Origin: CAZHJK01 sp964533275 | Lineage (GTDB): Bacteria > Bacillota > Clostridia > Eubacteriales > Garciellaceae | Length of the DNA stretch: 64,000 nt | Direction of reading: 5' to 3' | Assembly (NCBI GenBank): GCA_964533275.1 | Contig: CAZHJK010000005.1 | Coordinates: 1-64,000, forward strand | Shown: positions 27,902 through 36,031 of the stretch, piece after piece | How positions within the stretch are numbered: the stretch's first letter is position 1 | Layout of the letters: every line of letters starts with the position of its first letter | The notes under the pieces: generated by a model | What the model saw: the letters and a program-made list of their open reading frames with translations, nothing else | Databases searched by the model: none | What the model was told of the DNA's origin: nothing | Translations under genes and position numbers: made by a program

Positions 27902-29008
27902 ATGGAGAACTTACCTAAATATAATGGGTTGGATATTACTAAATTCGAGAGGATGTTAGATTATAAATACCTGACCAATAGTTATAAAATATACTGGTTA
28001 CTTGGGACTTTTCACGAGGTCATCAATGGGAATAGGGAAATCACTTTTGAAAGAATTGCATTTAGGATGATAGCAAAAAGTTGGTATCCGATTATTCAAT
28101 ATAAACTTAAGTTTGGGCAAATCGATCAATTAGAAAATATAATATTAACCATATACAATACATATAAATTTGAAAAAGACATTGATGAAGATGAGCTAGT
28201 AAGTGCTTTGGAGCTTTATAAGGAAGATAAAATAATACAATCCTCAATACGAAATTTATGTAAATATGTCCCCTATAGATTGATAAGACCATTTTTTAAT
28301 TTTAAGTCAATGAGCGACCATCAAAATCAAAAGACTCTTATTGAATTATCAAAGCATTCACAAGAGGCATTATATAAAGTGACTGATAACAATAAGATTA
28401 TTATAAACGAATGTTGGTATAATTATATGGTTAGCAACCAAACCATTATCGATGGATGGATTAAATATAAGCTGATATATTTTTTACAGAAACGAAATAC
28501 AAATGTTCCAGCAATCCCATTTAAATTAAGTGCCCCAAAACAGAGAAATTTAAGTAAAGCTAAGAAGTTTTGGAATACAATCAATGAAATAGACCAGCTT
28601 TATGATATATATACTAACTTACCTTTAAATGAAATTAACGTAGAAAAATATGGAGCAATAAGCATAGATCATTTTATACCATGGAGTTTTGTTCTTCATG
28701 ATGAAACGTGGAATTTGGTCCCTACATTCAGAGATGTTAATAGTAGTAAAAGTGATAAATTACCTAATTTAGATAAGTATTTTTATCAGTTTTGTAATAT
28801 TCATTACAATGCAATAAAATTAATTCTAACAAATGATATTAATCTAAAATTATTTGAAGATTACTTAAACCTAGAAGAAAAATTATTAAACAAAGATTTT
28901 TTAAGGGATGAGCATAGGTCTAAAAAAGAATTTATAAATTCTCTGAGTAGTACAATTTATCCTTTGCATCAAATCGCTCAAAATCAGGGGTTTGAAGTTT
29001 GGAATTGA
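27902..29008 (+). CDS. HNH-endonuclease-domain protein
   Basis: A 368-residue protein whose C-terminal third carries an HNH-type nuclease motif: SIDHFIPWSFVLHD, then WNLVPTFRDVNSSKSDKLP (His, Asn and Asn-x-x-Lys positions as in HNH endonucleases). The first 230 residues are helical, without a motif I recognise, and may select the target. Such proteins occur in defence islands as single-gene or R-M-associated nucleases. No methyltransferase lies next to it, and the neighbours are a TetR gene and a broken transposase. A GGAGGG site precedes the ATG. The gene seems intact. Confidence 0.7.
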   Translation: MENLPKYNGLDITKFERMLDYKYLTNSYKIYWLLGTFHEVINGNREITFERIAFRMIAKSWYPIIQYKLKFGQIDQLENIILTIYNTYKFEKDIDEDELVSALELYKEDKIIQSSIRNLCKYVPYRLIRPFFNFKSMSDHQNQKTLIELSKHSQEALYKVTDNNKIIINECWYNYMVSNQTIIDGWIKYKLIYFLQKRNTNVPAIPFKLSAPKQRNLSKAKKFWNTINEIDQLYDIYTNLPLNEINVEKYGAISIDHFIPWSFVLHDETWNLVPTFRDVNSSKSDKLPNLDKYFYQFCNIHYNAIKLILTNDINLKLFEDYLNLEEKLLNKDFLRDEHRSKKEFINSLSSTIYPLHQIAQNQGFEVWN

Positions 29009-29178
29009 TTTTGTCTACAGGTAGGAATAACCCAAGTGTACGTTAAGATTCTTGAGTAATTTAATAATCAACACCATTACTTTAGATTTACATATACCTA
29101 GGAGATGCAAGTGTGAATAAAATGTGGTTAGGCTTGAATTATTTACTTATTAACGATAGGATAATTTTGGTGATGAAT

Positions 29179-29480
29179 ATGGCAAGAAAAACACGCATCC
29201 ATTATCCAGGCGCACTATACCATGTAGTGGTTAGAGGTAGTAATGGAGAAAATGTGTTAAATGAAGAAGAGCATAAAAATAAATATCTAAATATAATAGC
29301 CTCCTATAAAGAAAAAATAGGCTTTATCCTATACGCCTATTGAATTAAGGATAACCATTCCCATCTTTAAATTGAAGTAAGAGATGTTCCACTTTCTCAG
29401 ATTATGCAACGAATTCAGTAGGTTTATACCCTATGGAGGAGAAAAGAAAAAAGGTAAAAGTATTGTATTTAGGTTGATAG
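29179..29480 (+). pseudogene. Broken REP-associated tyrosine (Y1) transposase
   Basis: The first 54 codons match the N-terminus of RAYT/IS200-like transposases: MARKTRIHYPGALYHVVVRG and a following NIIASYKEKIGFILYAY. A TGA then interrupts the conserved H-x-H region (DNHSHL), and further stops and frame changes follow (VRDVPLSQIMQRIQ, VYTLW). The catalytic Tyr region is lost. It is a dead element in the decay zone. Confidence 0.75.
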
Positions 29481-29561
29481 GAAGGAAAAAGTAATTTATT
29501 AAAAGAATTATTATATTAATAAAAAATATTTAGAATAGGGAAATCCCTAGGAGGTTCAAGT

Positions 29562-30068
29562 ATGCCATTGCAAATCATTCGTAATGATATAAGCCTGATG
29601 TGGATGCCATAGTCAATGCAGCCAATTCTAGCCTATAGGGCGGTGGGGGTGTGGATGGAGCCATCCATCGGGCTGCAGGACCAGAACTACTGGAGGAATG
29701 ACGGACCTTAGGTGGCTGACAAGTGGGACAGGCTAAGATAACCAAGGGATATAAACTAGCTGCTAAGTATGTAATTCATACCGTTGGCCTCGTCTGGCGA
29801 GGTGGGATCAATAATGAGTAGACCTTATTGAGGAACTGCTATAAGAATTCCCTAGCCTTGGCAAAGGATTATAATCTAAAGACCATTGCCTTTCCTCTTA
29901 TATCTGCCGGGGTCTAAGGGTATCCAAAGGATCAAGCTATAAATGTTGCCATTGGAACCATAAAGGACTTTTTGCTTAGGTAGTGATATGACCGTATATT
30001 TGGTTGTATTTGATAATGAAATCTTTGTTCTGGCTGTAAACATATTTCCAACACTAATCCAAGAGTAG
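29562..30068 (+). pseudogene. Decayed copy of the macrodomain gene
   Basis: A ribosome site (AGGAGG) and the start MPLQIIRNDI match the intact gene at 18610 ([10 protein letters not shown]). Then come a frame slip and many in-frame stops, but the macrodomain signature is still readable: IVNAANSSL, stop, [14 protein letters not shown], and later VIHTVG. The C-terminal HTH-like domain is missing. The copy differs from the intact one at many positions, so it is an old paralogue rather than a fresh duplication. Confidence 0.85.
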
Positions 30069-30111
30069 GGGCTACTAATGACCGGGTTAATATAAGGATA
30101 ATAAAACCTAT

Positions 30112-30200
30112 AACTTACAAGGAGTATTATGTGGGAGGGACCTCTGCCTTATTAGTGTACCATAGGGAGGGTAATTGAAACAATTGAAAATATACCAGAA
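30112..30200 (+). pseudogene. Fragment of the VWA gene
   Basis: Reads KEYYVGGTSALLVYHREGN before stops, matching DKEYYVRGTTALLDAVGKTI of the intact VWA protein at 19730. It sits just after the decayed macrodomain gene, so the gene pair was copied or inherited together. Confidence 0.7.
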
Positions 30201-30332
30201 CAGAGTCCTTATTTAGATCTATAGCAAATATAATAGAGGTAAAGTTTTAAAAAGACTTTTATTAATAAACTCTCTTTTAAAGCAAGGATGATGTTATAAT
30301 AAGATAGTATAAGTGAAGAAGGAGAGTACAAT

Positions 30333-30902
30333 ATGAATCAAAGGGAACGGCAAAAGCTGGAAACCAGAAGGAAGATTTTTGAATCCGCCTTTAGCCTATT
30401 TAGAAAAAGAAGTTTTGACACTGTAAAAATTACAGATATCGTAAAGTTAGCAGATGTTTCAGTGGGTGCCTTTTACTATCACTATCCTACTAAGGAAACC
30501 CTAATAGACGAAGGCTATAGGGAATTTGATGAAAAACTTGAAAAAGCATGGAGGATAGACGAACCAAAGCCAGGAGTAGAGACTATAAAGTATCTTATCA
30601 AGGTTCAATTAAAAGATGTACAGGATAAAGGATATGAAATAACGGGTATTTTCTTTAAAAACCAAGTAGGAACATCTAATACCTATCTATTTACAAAAGG
30701 TAGATTTTTGTATAAAAAACTATATGAAAATGTAAAATTAGTAAATAAAAAAGATTACTCAGATGATGAGATTACAGATAGTATACTTCGTGTAAGCAGA
30801 GGTGCTATCTATGATTGGTGCTTGCACAAAGGGAATTTCGACATAATAAAAACAGGTTTACAAGGATTGGAAATGGTATTGTCCTATTATAAGACGATAT
30901 AA
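30333..30902 (+). CDS. TetR-family regulator, upstream of the second enoate reductase
   Basis: A 190-residue protein with an N-terminal TetR HTH: ETRRKIFESAFSLFRKRSFD, IVKLADVSVGAFYYHYPTKE. The C-terminal ligand domain is helical (GIFFKNQVGTSNTYLFTKGR, VSRGAIYDWCLHKGNFDIIK). A GGAG site precedes the ATG and a strong terminator follows. The next gene, a flavoenzyme on the same strand, has its own promoter and a long perfect palindrome at the start site, which this protein probably binds. The general plan repeats that of the divergent TetR-reductase pair 4 kb to the left. Confidence 0.88.
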   Translation: MNQRERQKLETRRKIFESAFSLFRKRSFDTVKITDIVKLADVSVGAFYYHYPTKETLIDEGYREFDEKLEKAWRIDEPKPGVETIKYLIKVQLKDVQDKGYEITGIFFKNQVGTSNTYLFTKGRFLYKKLYENVKLVNKKDYSDDEITDSILRVSRGAIYDWCLHKGNFDIIKTGLQGLEMVLSYYKTI

Positions 30903-30911
30903 AACCTATAT

Positions 30912-30943
30912 AAAAAAGCTCTCACTATAGTGAGAGCTTTTTT
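30912..30943 (+). terminator. Strong terminator after the TetR gene
   Basis: AAAAAAGCTCTCAC pairs with GTGAGAGCTTTTTT across a TATA loop, a perfect 14-bp stem ending in T6. Confidence 0.92.
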
Positions 30944-30976
30944 ATATAGAAAAATAAATATATTTTTAACAAAACA

Positions 30977-31005
30977 TTGACAAATAAAAAACAATCATAT
31001 ATAAT
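30977..31005 (+). promoter_or_regulatory. Consensus sigma-A promoter of the second enoate reductase
   Basis: TTGACA (30977-30982) and TATAAT (31000-31005) are both perfect, with a 17-base spacer. Confidence 0.85.
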
Positions 31006-31041
31006 TGACTATAGTTAATTCGGTGAATTAACTATAGTCAA
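31005..31041. promoter_or_regulatory. Perfect 17-bp inverted repeat operator
   Basis: TTGACTATAGTTAATTC, a 3-base GGT spacer, and the exact reverse complement. It begins at the last base of the -10 box and covers the start site, so a bound repressor would block transcription. Each arm contains ACTATAGT, also present in operator 1 at 27011. Confidence 0.85.
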
Positions 31042-31065
31042 TTACTATAAGGAGGTTGATTAATA

Positions 31066-33093
31066 ATGAAGTATAAGAACTTGTTTTCTCCTATCAAAAT
31101 AGGAAGTATTGAAGTAAAAAACAGAATTGCCATGATGCCTATGGGAGTTTTTTCAGAAAGACTTATGAGTAGGAAAGATGGTAGCTATACTAAAGATGGA
31201 GCAGATTACTACATAGAGAGGGCCAAAGGAGGAACCGGTTTAATTGTTACAGGATTAGTTCCTATGATAAGCTGGTTAGGTCTACCATATATTGGTTCAA
31301 GTCCTGAAACCTACATTAAAAACTCCAAGTACCTCGTAGATGGAATTCACAAGTATGGTGCTAAAATATTCCAACAACTAACGGCTATTTCAGGACGTTC
31401 TAGTGTCCATCCGGGGGACCCTGCACCAAGTGCATTACCAATGGTTTGGGATCCAACAAAAAATGCTAGAGAGATGACTGTAGAAGAAATTAAAAACTAT
31501 GTAAAAGGCTTTGCTAATGGTGCAGAGACTGCACAAAAAGCCGGATACGATGGGGTGGAGATCCACGCAGTCCACGAAGGATATTTAATTGACCAATTCA
31601 CCATGTCTTCAATGAACCATAGGGAGGATGAATATGGTGGAAGTTTAGAGAACCGGTTACGTTTTCCTACAGAGATTGTACAAGCCATTAAAGAAAGATG
31701 CGGAAAGGATTTCCCTGTTTCCTTGCGTTATAGTGTTAAAAGTTATATAAAAGCATTTAATAGAGGAGCTCTTCCCGGGGAAGAATTTAAAGAATTTGGC
31801 AGGGATATTGAAGAGAGTCTGCTTGTAGCCAAAAAACTTGAAGAAGCAGGTTATGATATGCTAAATTGTGATAATGGAACATACGATTCTTGGTATTGGT
31901 CCCATCCGCCGGTTTATATGCCAAAGGCTTGTAACCTAGAAGATGTTAAGAGAATTGCAGAAGTTGTTGATATTCCAGTAGTATGTGCAGGAAAATTTGA
32001 TAACCCGGTACTAGCAGATGAGGCTATTGGTAAAGGCGAAATAGATATAATGGGAATGGGAAGACCACTCTTAGCGGATCCGGAAGTAGCTAATAAATTT
32101 ATGAATGGTGAAGAAGAGGATATTCGCCAATGTATAGGGTGTCACTTAGGTTGTCTAAGTAGGATATTTACACCACCTTTTAAAGATATCTCCTGTGCTT
32201 TAAACCCTGCCTGTGGAAGAGAAAGATCCTATGCTCTAGAGCCAGCGGAGACAAAGAAAAAGATAGCTGTAGTAGGTGGAGGTATTGGAGGACTAGAGGC
32301 AGCAAGAGTTGCCACTATTAGAGGACATGAGGTAGACATTTATGAAAAGACAGATAAATTAGGTGGAGCTTTTATAGCTGCAGCATCATTTGAATTTAAA
32401 GATGATGACAAAAGGCTACTGGATTGGTATGGAAAGCAAATTAAAGACTTAAAAATCAATGTATTATTTAATACAGAATTTACAGAGGAATACAAAGCTG
32501 ACTATGATGAAATCTTTGTAGCTACAGGTGCAAAAGAAAGAATATTAGATATTCCAGGTTTTAACGGTAAAAATGTAAGCTATGCCATTGAACATTTAGA
32601 AAACCCAGAAATAGAAGGGGAAAATGTTGTAATAGTAGGTGGAGGACTTACAGGATTTGAAATTGCCCTATCCTTATGCAAGAAAGGTAAAAAGGTCTCT
32701 ATTATAGAAAAAGAAGATGTAGTATTAAATGTGAAAGGTTTAAATGCCGCTAACTACAATATGTTAATAGAACTTATGGAGTACTATGAAGTGAAAGTGC
32801 TTAAGAATACAGAAGTAAAGAAATTCGAAGATGGATTTGTTTATGCAGAACAACTAGTTAAAAACTATCCAAATTCAGCAGGTAGGGCCTTTAATGTAAC
32901 ACTGCCTGGTACAAGTACTGCGAATCACAAAATACCTGCGGACCATGTTGTTGTATCGGTTGGATATATAAGTGATAAAGATCTTTATGAAAAAGTTAAA
33001 GATGAAAATGTTCATCTAATAGGAGATGCTATTAGACCAGGAAATTTAATGGATGCAATTTGGAGTGCATATGAATTAGCTATGAATATCTAA
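31066..33093 (+). CDS. 2-enoate-reductase-type NADH:flavin oxidoreductase
   Basis: A 675-residue flavoenzyme with the same architecture as the one at 25022-26965: a barrel with FMN-site motifs (IAMMPMGVFSERL, EIHAVHEGYLIDQF, GMGRPLLADPEV), a [4Fe-4S] cysteine cluster (CIGCHLGCLSRIF, CALNPACGRE) and a C-terminal FAD/NADH part (IAVVGGGIGGLEAAR, VVIVGGGLTGFEIAL). It belongs to the enoate reductase/BaiCD/dienoyl-CoA reductase group. The substrate is unknown. AAGGAGG precedes the ATG. It is driven by a perfect-consensus promoter under a long palindrome and ends in a terminator, so it is a single-gene, tightly controlled unit. Confidence 0.92.
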   Translation: MKYKNLFSPIKIGSIEVKNRIAMMPMGVFSERLMSRKDGSYTKDGADYYIERAKGGTGLIVTGLVPMISWLGLPYIGSSPETYIKNSKYLVDGIHKYGAKIFQQLTAISGRSSVHPGDPAPSALPMVWDPTKNAREMTVEEIKNYVKGFANGAETAQKAGYDGVEIHAVHEGYLIDQFTMSSMNHREDEYGGSLENRLRFPTEIVQAIKERCGKDFPVSLRYSVKSYIKAFNRGALPGEEFKEFGRDIEESLLVAKKLEEAGYDMLNCDNGTYDSWYWSHPPVYMPKACNLEDVKRIAEVVDIPVVCAGKFDNPVLADEAIGKGEIDIMGMGRPLLADPEVANKFMNGEEEDIRQCIGCHLGCLSRIFTPPFKDISCALNPACGRERSYALEPAETKKKIAVVGGGIGGLEAARVATIRGHEVDIYEKTDKLGGAFIAAASFEFKDDDKRLLDWYGKQIKDLKINVLFNTEFTEEYKADYDEIFVATGAKERILDIPGFNGKNVSYAIEHLENPEIEGENVVIVGGGLTGFEIALSLCKKGKKVSIIEKEDVVLNVKGLNAANYNMLIELMEYYEVKVLKNTEVKKFEDGFVYAEQLVKNYPNSAGRAFNVTLPGTSTANHKIPADHVVVSVGYISDKDLYEKVKDENVHLIGDAIRPGNLMDAIWSAYELAMNI

Positions 33094-33100
33094 TACAAAC

Positions 33101-33134
33101 AAAGGGTTTAGAAAAAAGTCTAAGCCCTTTTTTA
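33101..33134 (+). terminator. Terminator after the second enoate reductase
   Basis: AAAGGGTTTAG pairs with CTAAGCCCTTT (one G-U), followed by a T6 run. Confidence 0.88.
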
Positions 33135-33177
33135 ATGGTGCGCCATATATGTGTATAATAAGTTGGTTTCAGATTAA

Positions 33178-33465
33178 CCTTGCCCTAAGTGCCAAGGTCC
33201 CCTTCGCCCAAGTATCGTATTATTTGGAGAAATGCTACCCCAGGGTGAATTAAATGTCGCCCCCAGGAAGATGGAAAAGGCAGACCTAGTCATTGTCATC
33301 GGAACAAGTCTATCGGCTTATCCTGTCAATAGCCTACCTTCCATGACCAGGGGGAAGAAGGTTTATATCAATAAGGAAATTATAGTTGGAGGCTTTTACG
33401 ACCTGAACTTTCAAGAAAAAGCGGGCCATGTTTTGGCAGATGTTGACCACGCTTTAAGAAAGTAA
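33178..33465 (+). pseudogene. C-terminal fragment of a sirtuin (Sir2) NAD-dependent deacylase
   Basis: An open frame of 95 codons without a start. It reads PCPKCQGPLRPSIVLFGEML (second zinc-binding Cys pair), then KADLVIVIGTSLSAYPVNSL (sugar-binding GTS motif) and ends in ADVDHALRK. These are the last third of a class U/III-type sirtuin. The NAD-binding GAGxS and the catalytic His are missing, so no activity is expected. A 77-codon piece from a Leu/Met codon inside could be open but makes no sense as a protein. Confidence 0.85.
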
Positions 33466-33572
33466 ATAGTTAGGAAGATATTATATAGAGACTAGAAAAC
33501 TATTGGATAATTTTTAAAAGAAAAAGTCTCTATATATATTAAAAAAAAGATGGCTTATTCGTTAGGACATAA

Positions 33573-34469
33573 TTATTTATATACATAATCCATAGAAGAT
33601 ACATTATCATCATTAATGTCATTGGTGGTACTAATCCCCAATTGTTTTAAAGAAGTCAATAATAGATCCACAACTTCGTTTCCTCTAGTGATTAAAGGCT
33701 TATCAAATATAAATTTTGGATAGAGCTTATTATTAATTACTTTCCAATTCACAAAAACATATAAGGGGCGATTGCCATCAAATTTTCTTTTAAAGGTTCT
33801 ATAATTAAGAGCTTTACATGCAAAATATATATTTGGATGGTTTTCAATATATTGATCAATAGGCTTTAGCACTTGAAAAACTTCATCGGTAGAATTAAAT
33901 TTAGTTAAATCGTCAAACAGTATATAATTAGCAACTCCAGAATTAATAATGGGACTACCATTAACCTTAGCATCTTTTTTATCCTTGGGGAGATTAGTTC
34001 CAGCATAAATATCAAAGAGTTGTTCCTTTGTGAGTAACATTTGCCCTGACAATTCGCCACTAAGTTTATTAAGAAGCTCAAACTTCCAACCAATTGTTAT
34101 GGAACCGGCTTGACTTCGACCTTTTTTACTTTTGTATATTAGTGGCCTAGATAAAAATCTATCCTTAATTTGCGAGGTTGATTGGATAATAATATCCATC
34201 CAATGCTTTCCAAAGACTTGTTCTGCTCGAATGGCAGACATTTTATTTTCAATAAAGTCAGCATTGTTCTTTTTAACTGATATTTTTAATTCTAGGTTTT
34301 GACTATCATTATGAAGTAATAGATAAATATCTGTTTTTGGCTCTCCATAAGAAAGTGTAGGTTTTCCACTTTTAAGAATAGTATAATAATTATTATTAAA
34401 CCTTACCTTCTGCCCTACTTTAAAAATATTATTAATATGCCGTTCAAAATCACCAAAATGCATACTCAT
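33573..34469 (-). CDS. Predicted type II restriction endonuclease (PD-(D/E)XK-like)
   Basis: A 298-residue protein without a family I can name. Near residues 40-68 it has GEPKTDIYLLLHN followed by LELKISVKKNN, that is Asp...(x)LK-x-S-x-K spacing, as in PD-(D/E)XK nucleases where the ExK is often varied. Downstream are ENKMSAIRAEQVFG and RSQAGSITIGWKFELL. It is divergent from two cytosine-C5 methyltransferases, the usual place for the cognate nuclease of a type II system. GGGGGG precedes the ATG. A perfect short palindrome lies in the divergent region. The assignment as R subunit is by context plus motif, not by homology. Confidence 0.7.
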   Translation of the reverse strand: MSMHFGDFERHINNIFKVGQKVRFNNNYYTILKSGKPTLSYGEPKTDIYLLLHNDSQNLELKISVKKNNADFIENKMSAIRAEQVFGKHWMDIIIQSTSQIKDRFLSRPLIYKSKKGRSQAGSITIGWKFELLNKLSGELSGQMLLTKEQLFDIYAGTNLPKDKKDAKVNGSPIINSGVANYILFDDLTKFNSTDEVFQVLKPIDQYIENHPNIYFACKALNYRTFKRKFDGNRPLYVFVNWKVINNKLYPKFIFDKPLITRGNEVVDLLLTSLKQLGISTTNDINDDNVSSMDYVYK

Positions 34470-34549
34470 TCTTTTCCCCCCCTTAATTTTTATAGATTAA
34501 CTTATAGAAATTTTATCATTTAGCATATATAATAACAATGAGACAGAGA

Positions 34550-34564
34550 TCTTAGAATCTAAGA
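34550..34564. promoter_or_regulatory. Short palindrome between the R gene and the first M gene
   Basis: TCTTAGAATCTAAGA (arms TCTTAG/CTAAGA around AAT) sits in the 164-base divergent region and could be an operator balancing R and M expression. No controller (C) protein gene was found. Confidence 0.35.
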
Positions 34565-34633
34565 ATTTATAGTTAACTAAAAATATTAATTAATATAAAG
34601 TAAAAATTATTGTAAAATTGAAGGAGTGCTTAT

Positions 34634-35890
34634 ATGAAACTAAATGAAAGAGGCCGTGGAAAATTTAAGCCTGCTCCAGATTATAACATTGAAGATGTAA
34701 AGAAGTTACTATTTGAAAAAATTGAAGAGGAAAAAATTTGTTCTAAATTTACCAGTGAAAGTTTAGATATTGATAAGATAAACTATAAGGATGGAAAACT
34801 TAACCTGATTTCGCTTTTCTCTGGATGTGGAGGATTAGATTTGGGGTTTGAGCTCGCAGGTTTACAAGCGGTTCTAGGCGAGGATGAGGGGCTGCAAGCA
34901 TTTAAAGATAAACAAATCTATAATGAGAAAAGAAACTTGAGTGTATTTCACACTATATATGCCAATGATATTTTTAATGAGGCAACACAATCATATAGTA
35001 AAAATTTCCCCAAGGAGGTATATATAGATAATAATGATATTAGGAAAATAAAAGATTTCCTATCTGCTGATATAGTATTAGGGGGATTCCCCTGTCCTGG
35101 TTTTTCTGAAGCAGGTCCAAGACTAATTGATGATAAAAGAAACTTCCTATATTTACATTTTATTCGATGCCTTATTCAAAGCAAACCATTGATTTTCGTA
35201 GCTGAAAATGTTAAAGGTATGATGACCTTAGGAAAGGGTGAAGTATTTAAACAAATAGTACAAGATTTTGAAGCTGCGGGATATACTGTTTTTCATAAAC
35301 TATTAGATTCTTCTGAGTATGGAATACCTCAGATTAGAAAGCGTGTAATTCTTGTAGGTGTTAGGAAGGATTTAGATTTTAAATATAAATTTCCTGAACC
35401 TACTCATGGAAAAGATCAAAATCTTAAACCAAATATTACTTTAAAAGATGCTATATGGGATCTTAAGGATAATCCGGGAGATTATTTTACAGGAACTTAT
35501 TCATCAATATTTATGTCAAGAAATAGGAAAAAGTCTTGGGATGAGCCTAGCTTTACAATACAGGCTTCAGGGAGACAGGCGCCGATTCATCCTGATGGTC
35601 AAGCGATGGAAAAAGTGGAAAAAGATAAATTTGTCTTTAGTGATGGGGTAGAAAATAATCGTAGACTTTCTATAAAAGAAATAGCACGCATACAGACATT
35701 CCCTGATTGGTTTGAATTTAGTAAAGGTGATAGTAACAAAAAATCTCATAACGCTAAACTAGATATCGTATATAAACAGATAGGCAATGCAGTTCCAGTA
35801 ATGCTTGCCAGGGCAGTAGCATTACCCATTGCTCAGTGGGCAATACAATATATAAATAGTAAAGAGTCAAATGAAAGATCTATCATTTAA
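34634..35890 (+). CDS. DNA cytosine-C5 methyltransferase (first M of R-M system 1)
   Basis: 418 residues. After a 57-residue N-terminal extension come the C5-MTase motifs: I LISLFSGCGGLDLGFELAG, IV GGFPCPGFSEAG (catalytic Cys, with CP-G instead of the usual CQ-S), VI VAENVKGM, VIII QIRKRVILVGVRK, IX RRLSIKEIARIQTFP and X QIGNAVPVMLARAVA. The recognition part has SSIFMSRNRKKSWDEPSF and QASGRQAPIHP, close to the target-recognition domain of M.HaeIII as I recall it. It would methylate one strand or one of two related sites. GAAGGAG precedes the ATG. A terminator follows, so the next methyltransferase has its own promoter. Confidence 0.92.
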   Translation: MKLNERGRGKFKPAPDYNIEDVKKLLFEKIEEEKICSKFTSESLDIDKINYKDGKLNLISLFSGCGGLDLGFELAGLQAVLGEDEGLQAFKDKQIYNEKRNLSVFHTIYANDIFNEATQSYSKNFPKEVYIDNNDIRKIKDFLSADIVLGGFPCPGFSEAGPRLIDDKRNFLYLHFIRCLIQSKPLIFVAENVKGMMTLGKGEVFKQIVQDFEAAGYTVFHKLLDSSEYGIPQIRKRVILVGVRKDLDFKYKFPEPTHGKDQNLKPNITLKDAIWDLKDNPGDYFTGTYSSIFMSRNRKKSWDEPSFTIQASGRQAPIHPDGQAMEKVEKDKFVFSDGVENNRRLSIKEIARIQTFPDWFEFSKGDSNKKSHNAKLDIVYKQIGNAVPVMLARAVALPIAQWAIQYINSKESNERSII

Positions 35891-35908
35891 TTAGATAGAT
35901 CTTTTTTT
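35874..35908 (+). terminator. Terminator at the end of the first M gene
   Basis: AAAGATCTATC pairs with GATAGATCTTT, followed by a long T run. The stem includes the last codons. Confidence 0.88.
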
Positions 35909-35939
35909 TATTAATATTTATAAAAATAAATTGTAAATA

Positions 35940-35968
35940 TTGACAATTAATAAAATAAGCAGTATTAT
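35940..35968 (+). promoter_or_regulatory. Predicted promoter of the second M gene
   Basis: TTGACA (35940-35945) and TATTAT (35963-35968) with a 17-base spacer. Confidence 0.75.
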
Positions 35969-35974
35969 ATGAAT

Positions 35975-35988
35975 AGAACATATGTTCT
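35975..35988. promoter_or_regulatory. LexA (SOS) box at the start site of the second M gene
   Basis: AGAACATATGTTCT is a perfect palindrome containing GAAC-N4-GTTC, the LexA/DinR core known from Bacillus and Clostridium. It starts 7 bases after the -10 box, where a repressor blocks initiation. The same 12-mer occurs in the same position before the M gene at 48331. Confidence 0.7.
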
Positions 35989-36031
35989 ATATTACAGAGA
36001 AAAAATATTCTATTACTAGGGGGGAAATCTA

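Noticed and set aside
29562..30068. Stop-codon recoding in the second macrodomain gene (TAG/TGA at conserved positions)
   Set aside because: There is also a frame slip and loss of the C-terminal domain, and TAG, TGA and TAA all end normal genes in this window.
33232..33465. A functional 77-residue gene
   Set aside because: It is the tail of a sirtuin; in-frame homology continues upstream to 33178 and the catalytic front is missing.
34550..34564. A C-protein (controller) box of R-M system 1
   Set aside because: No small HTH controller gene is present, so it is listed only as a possible operator.
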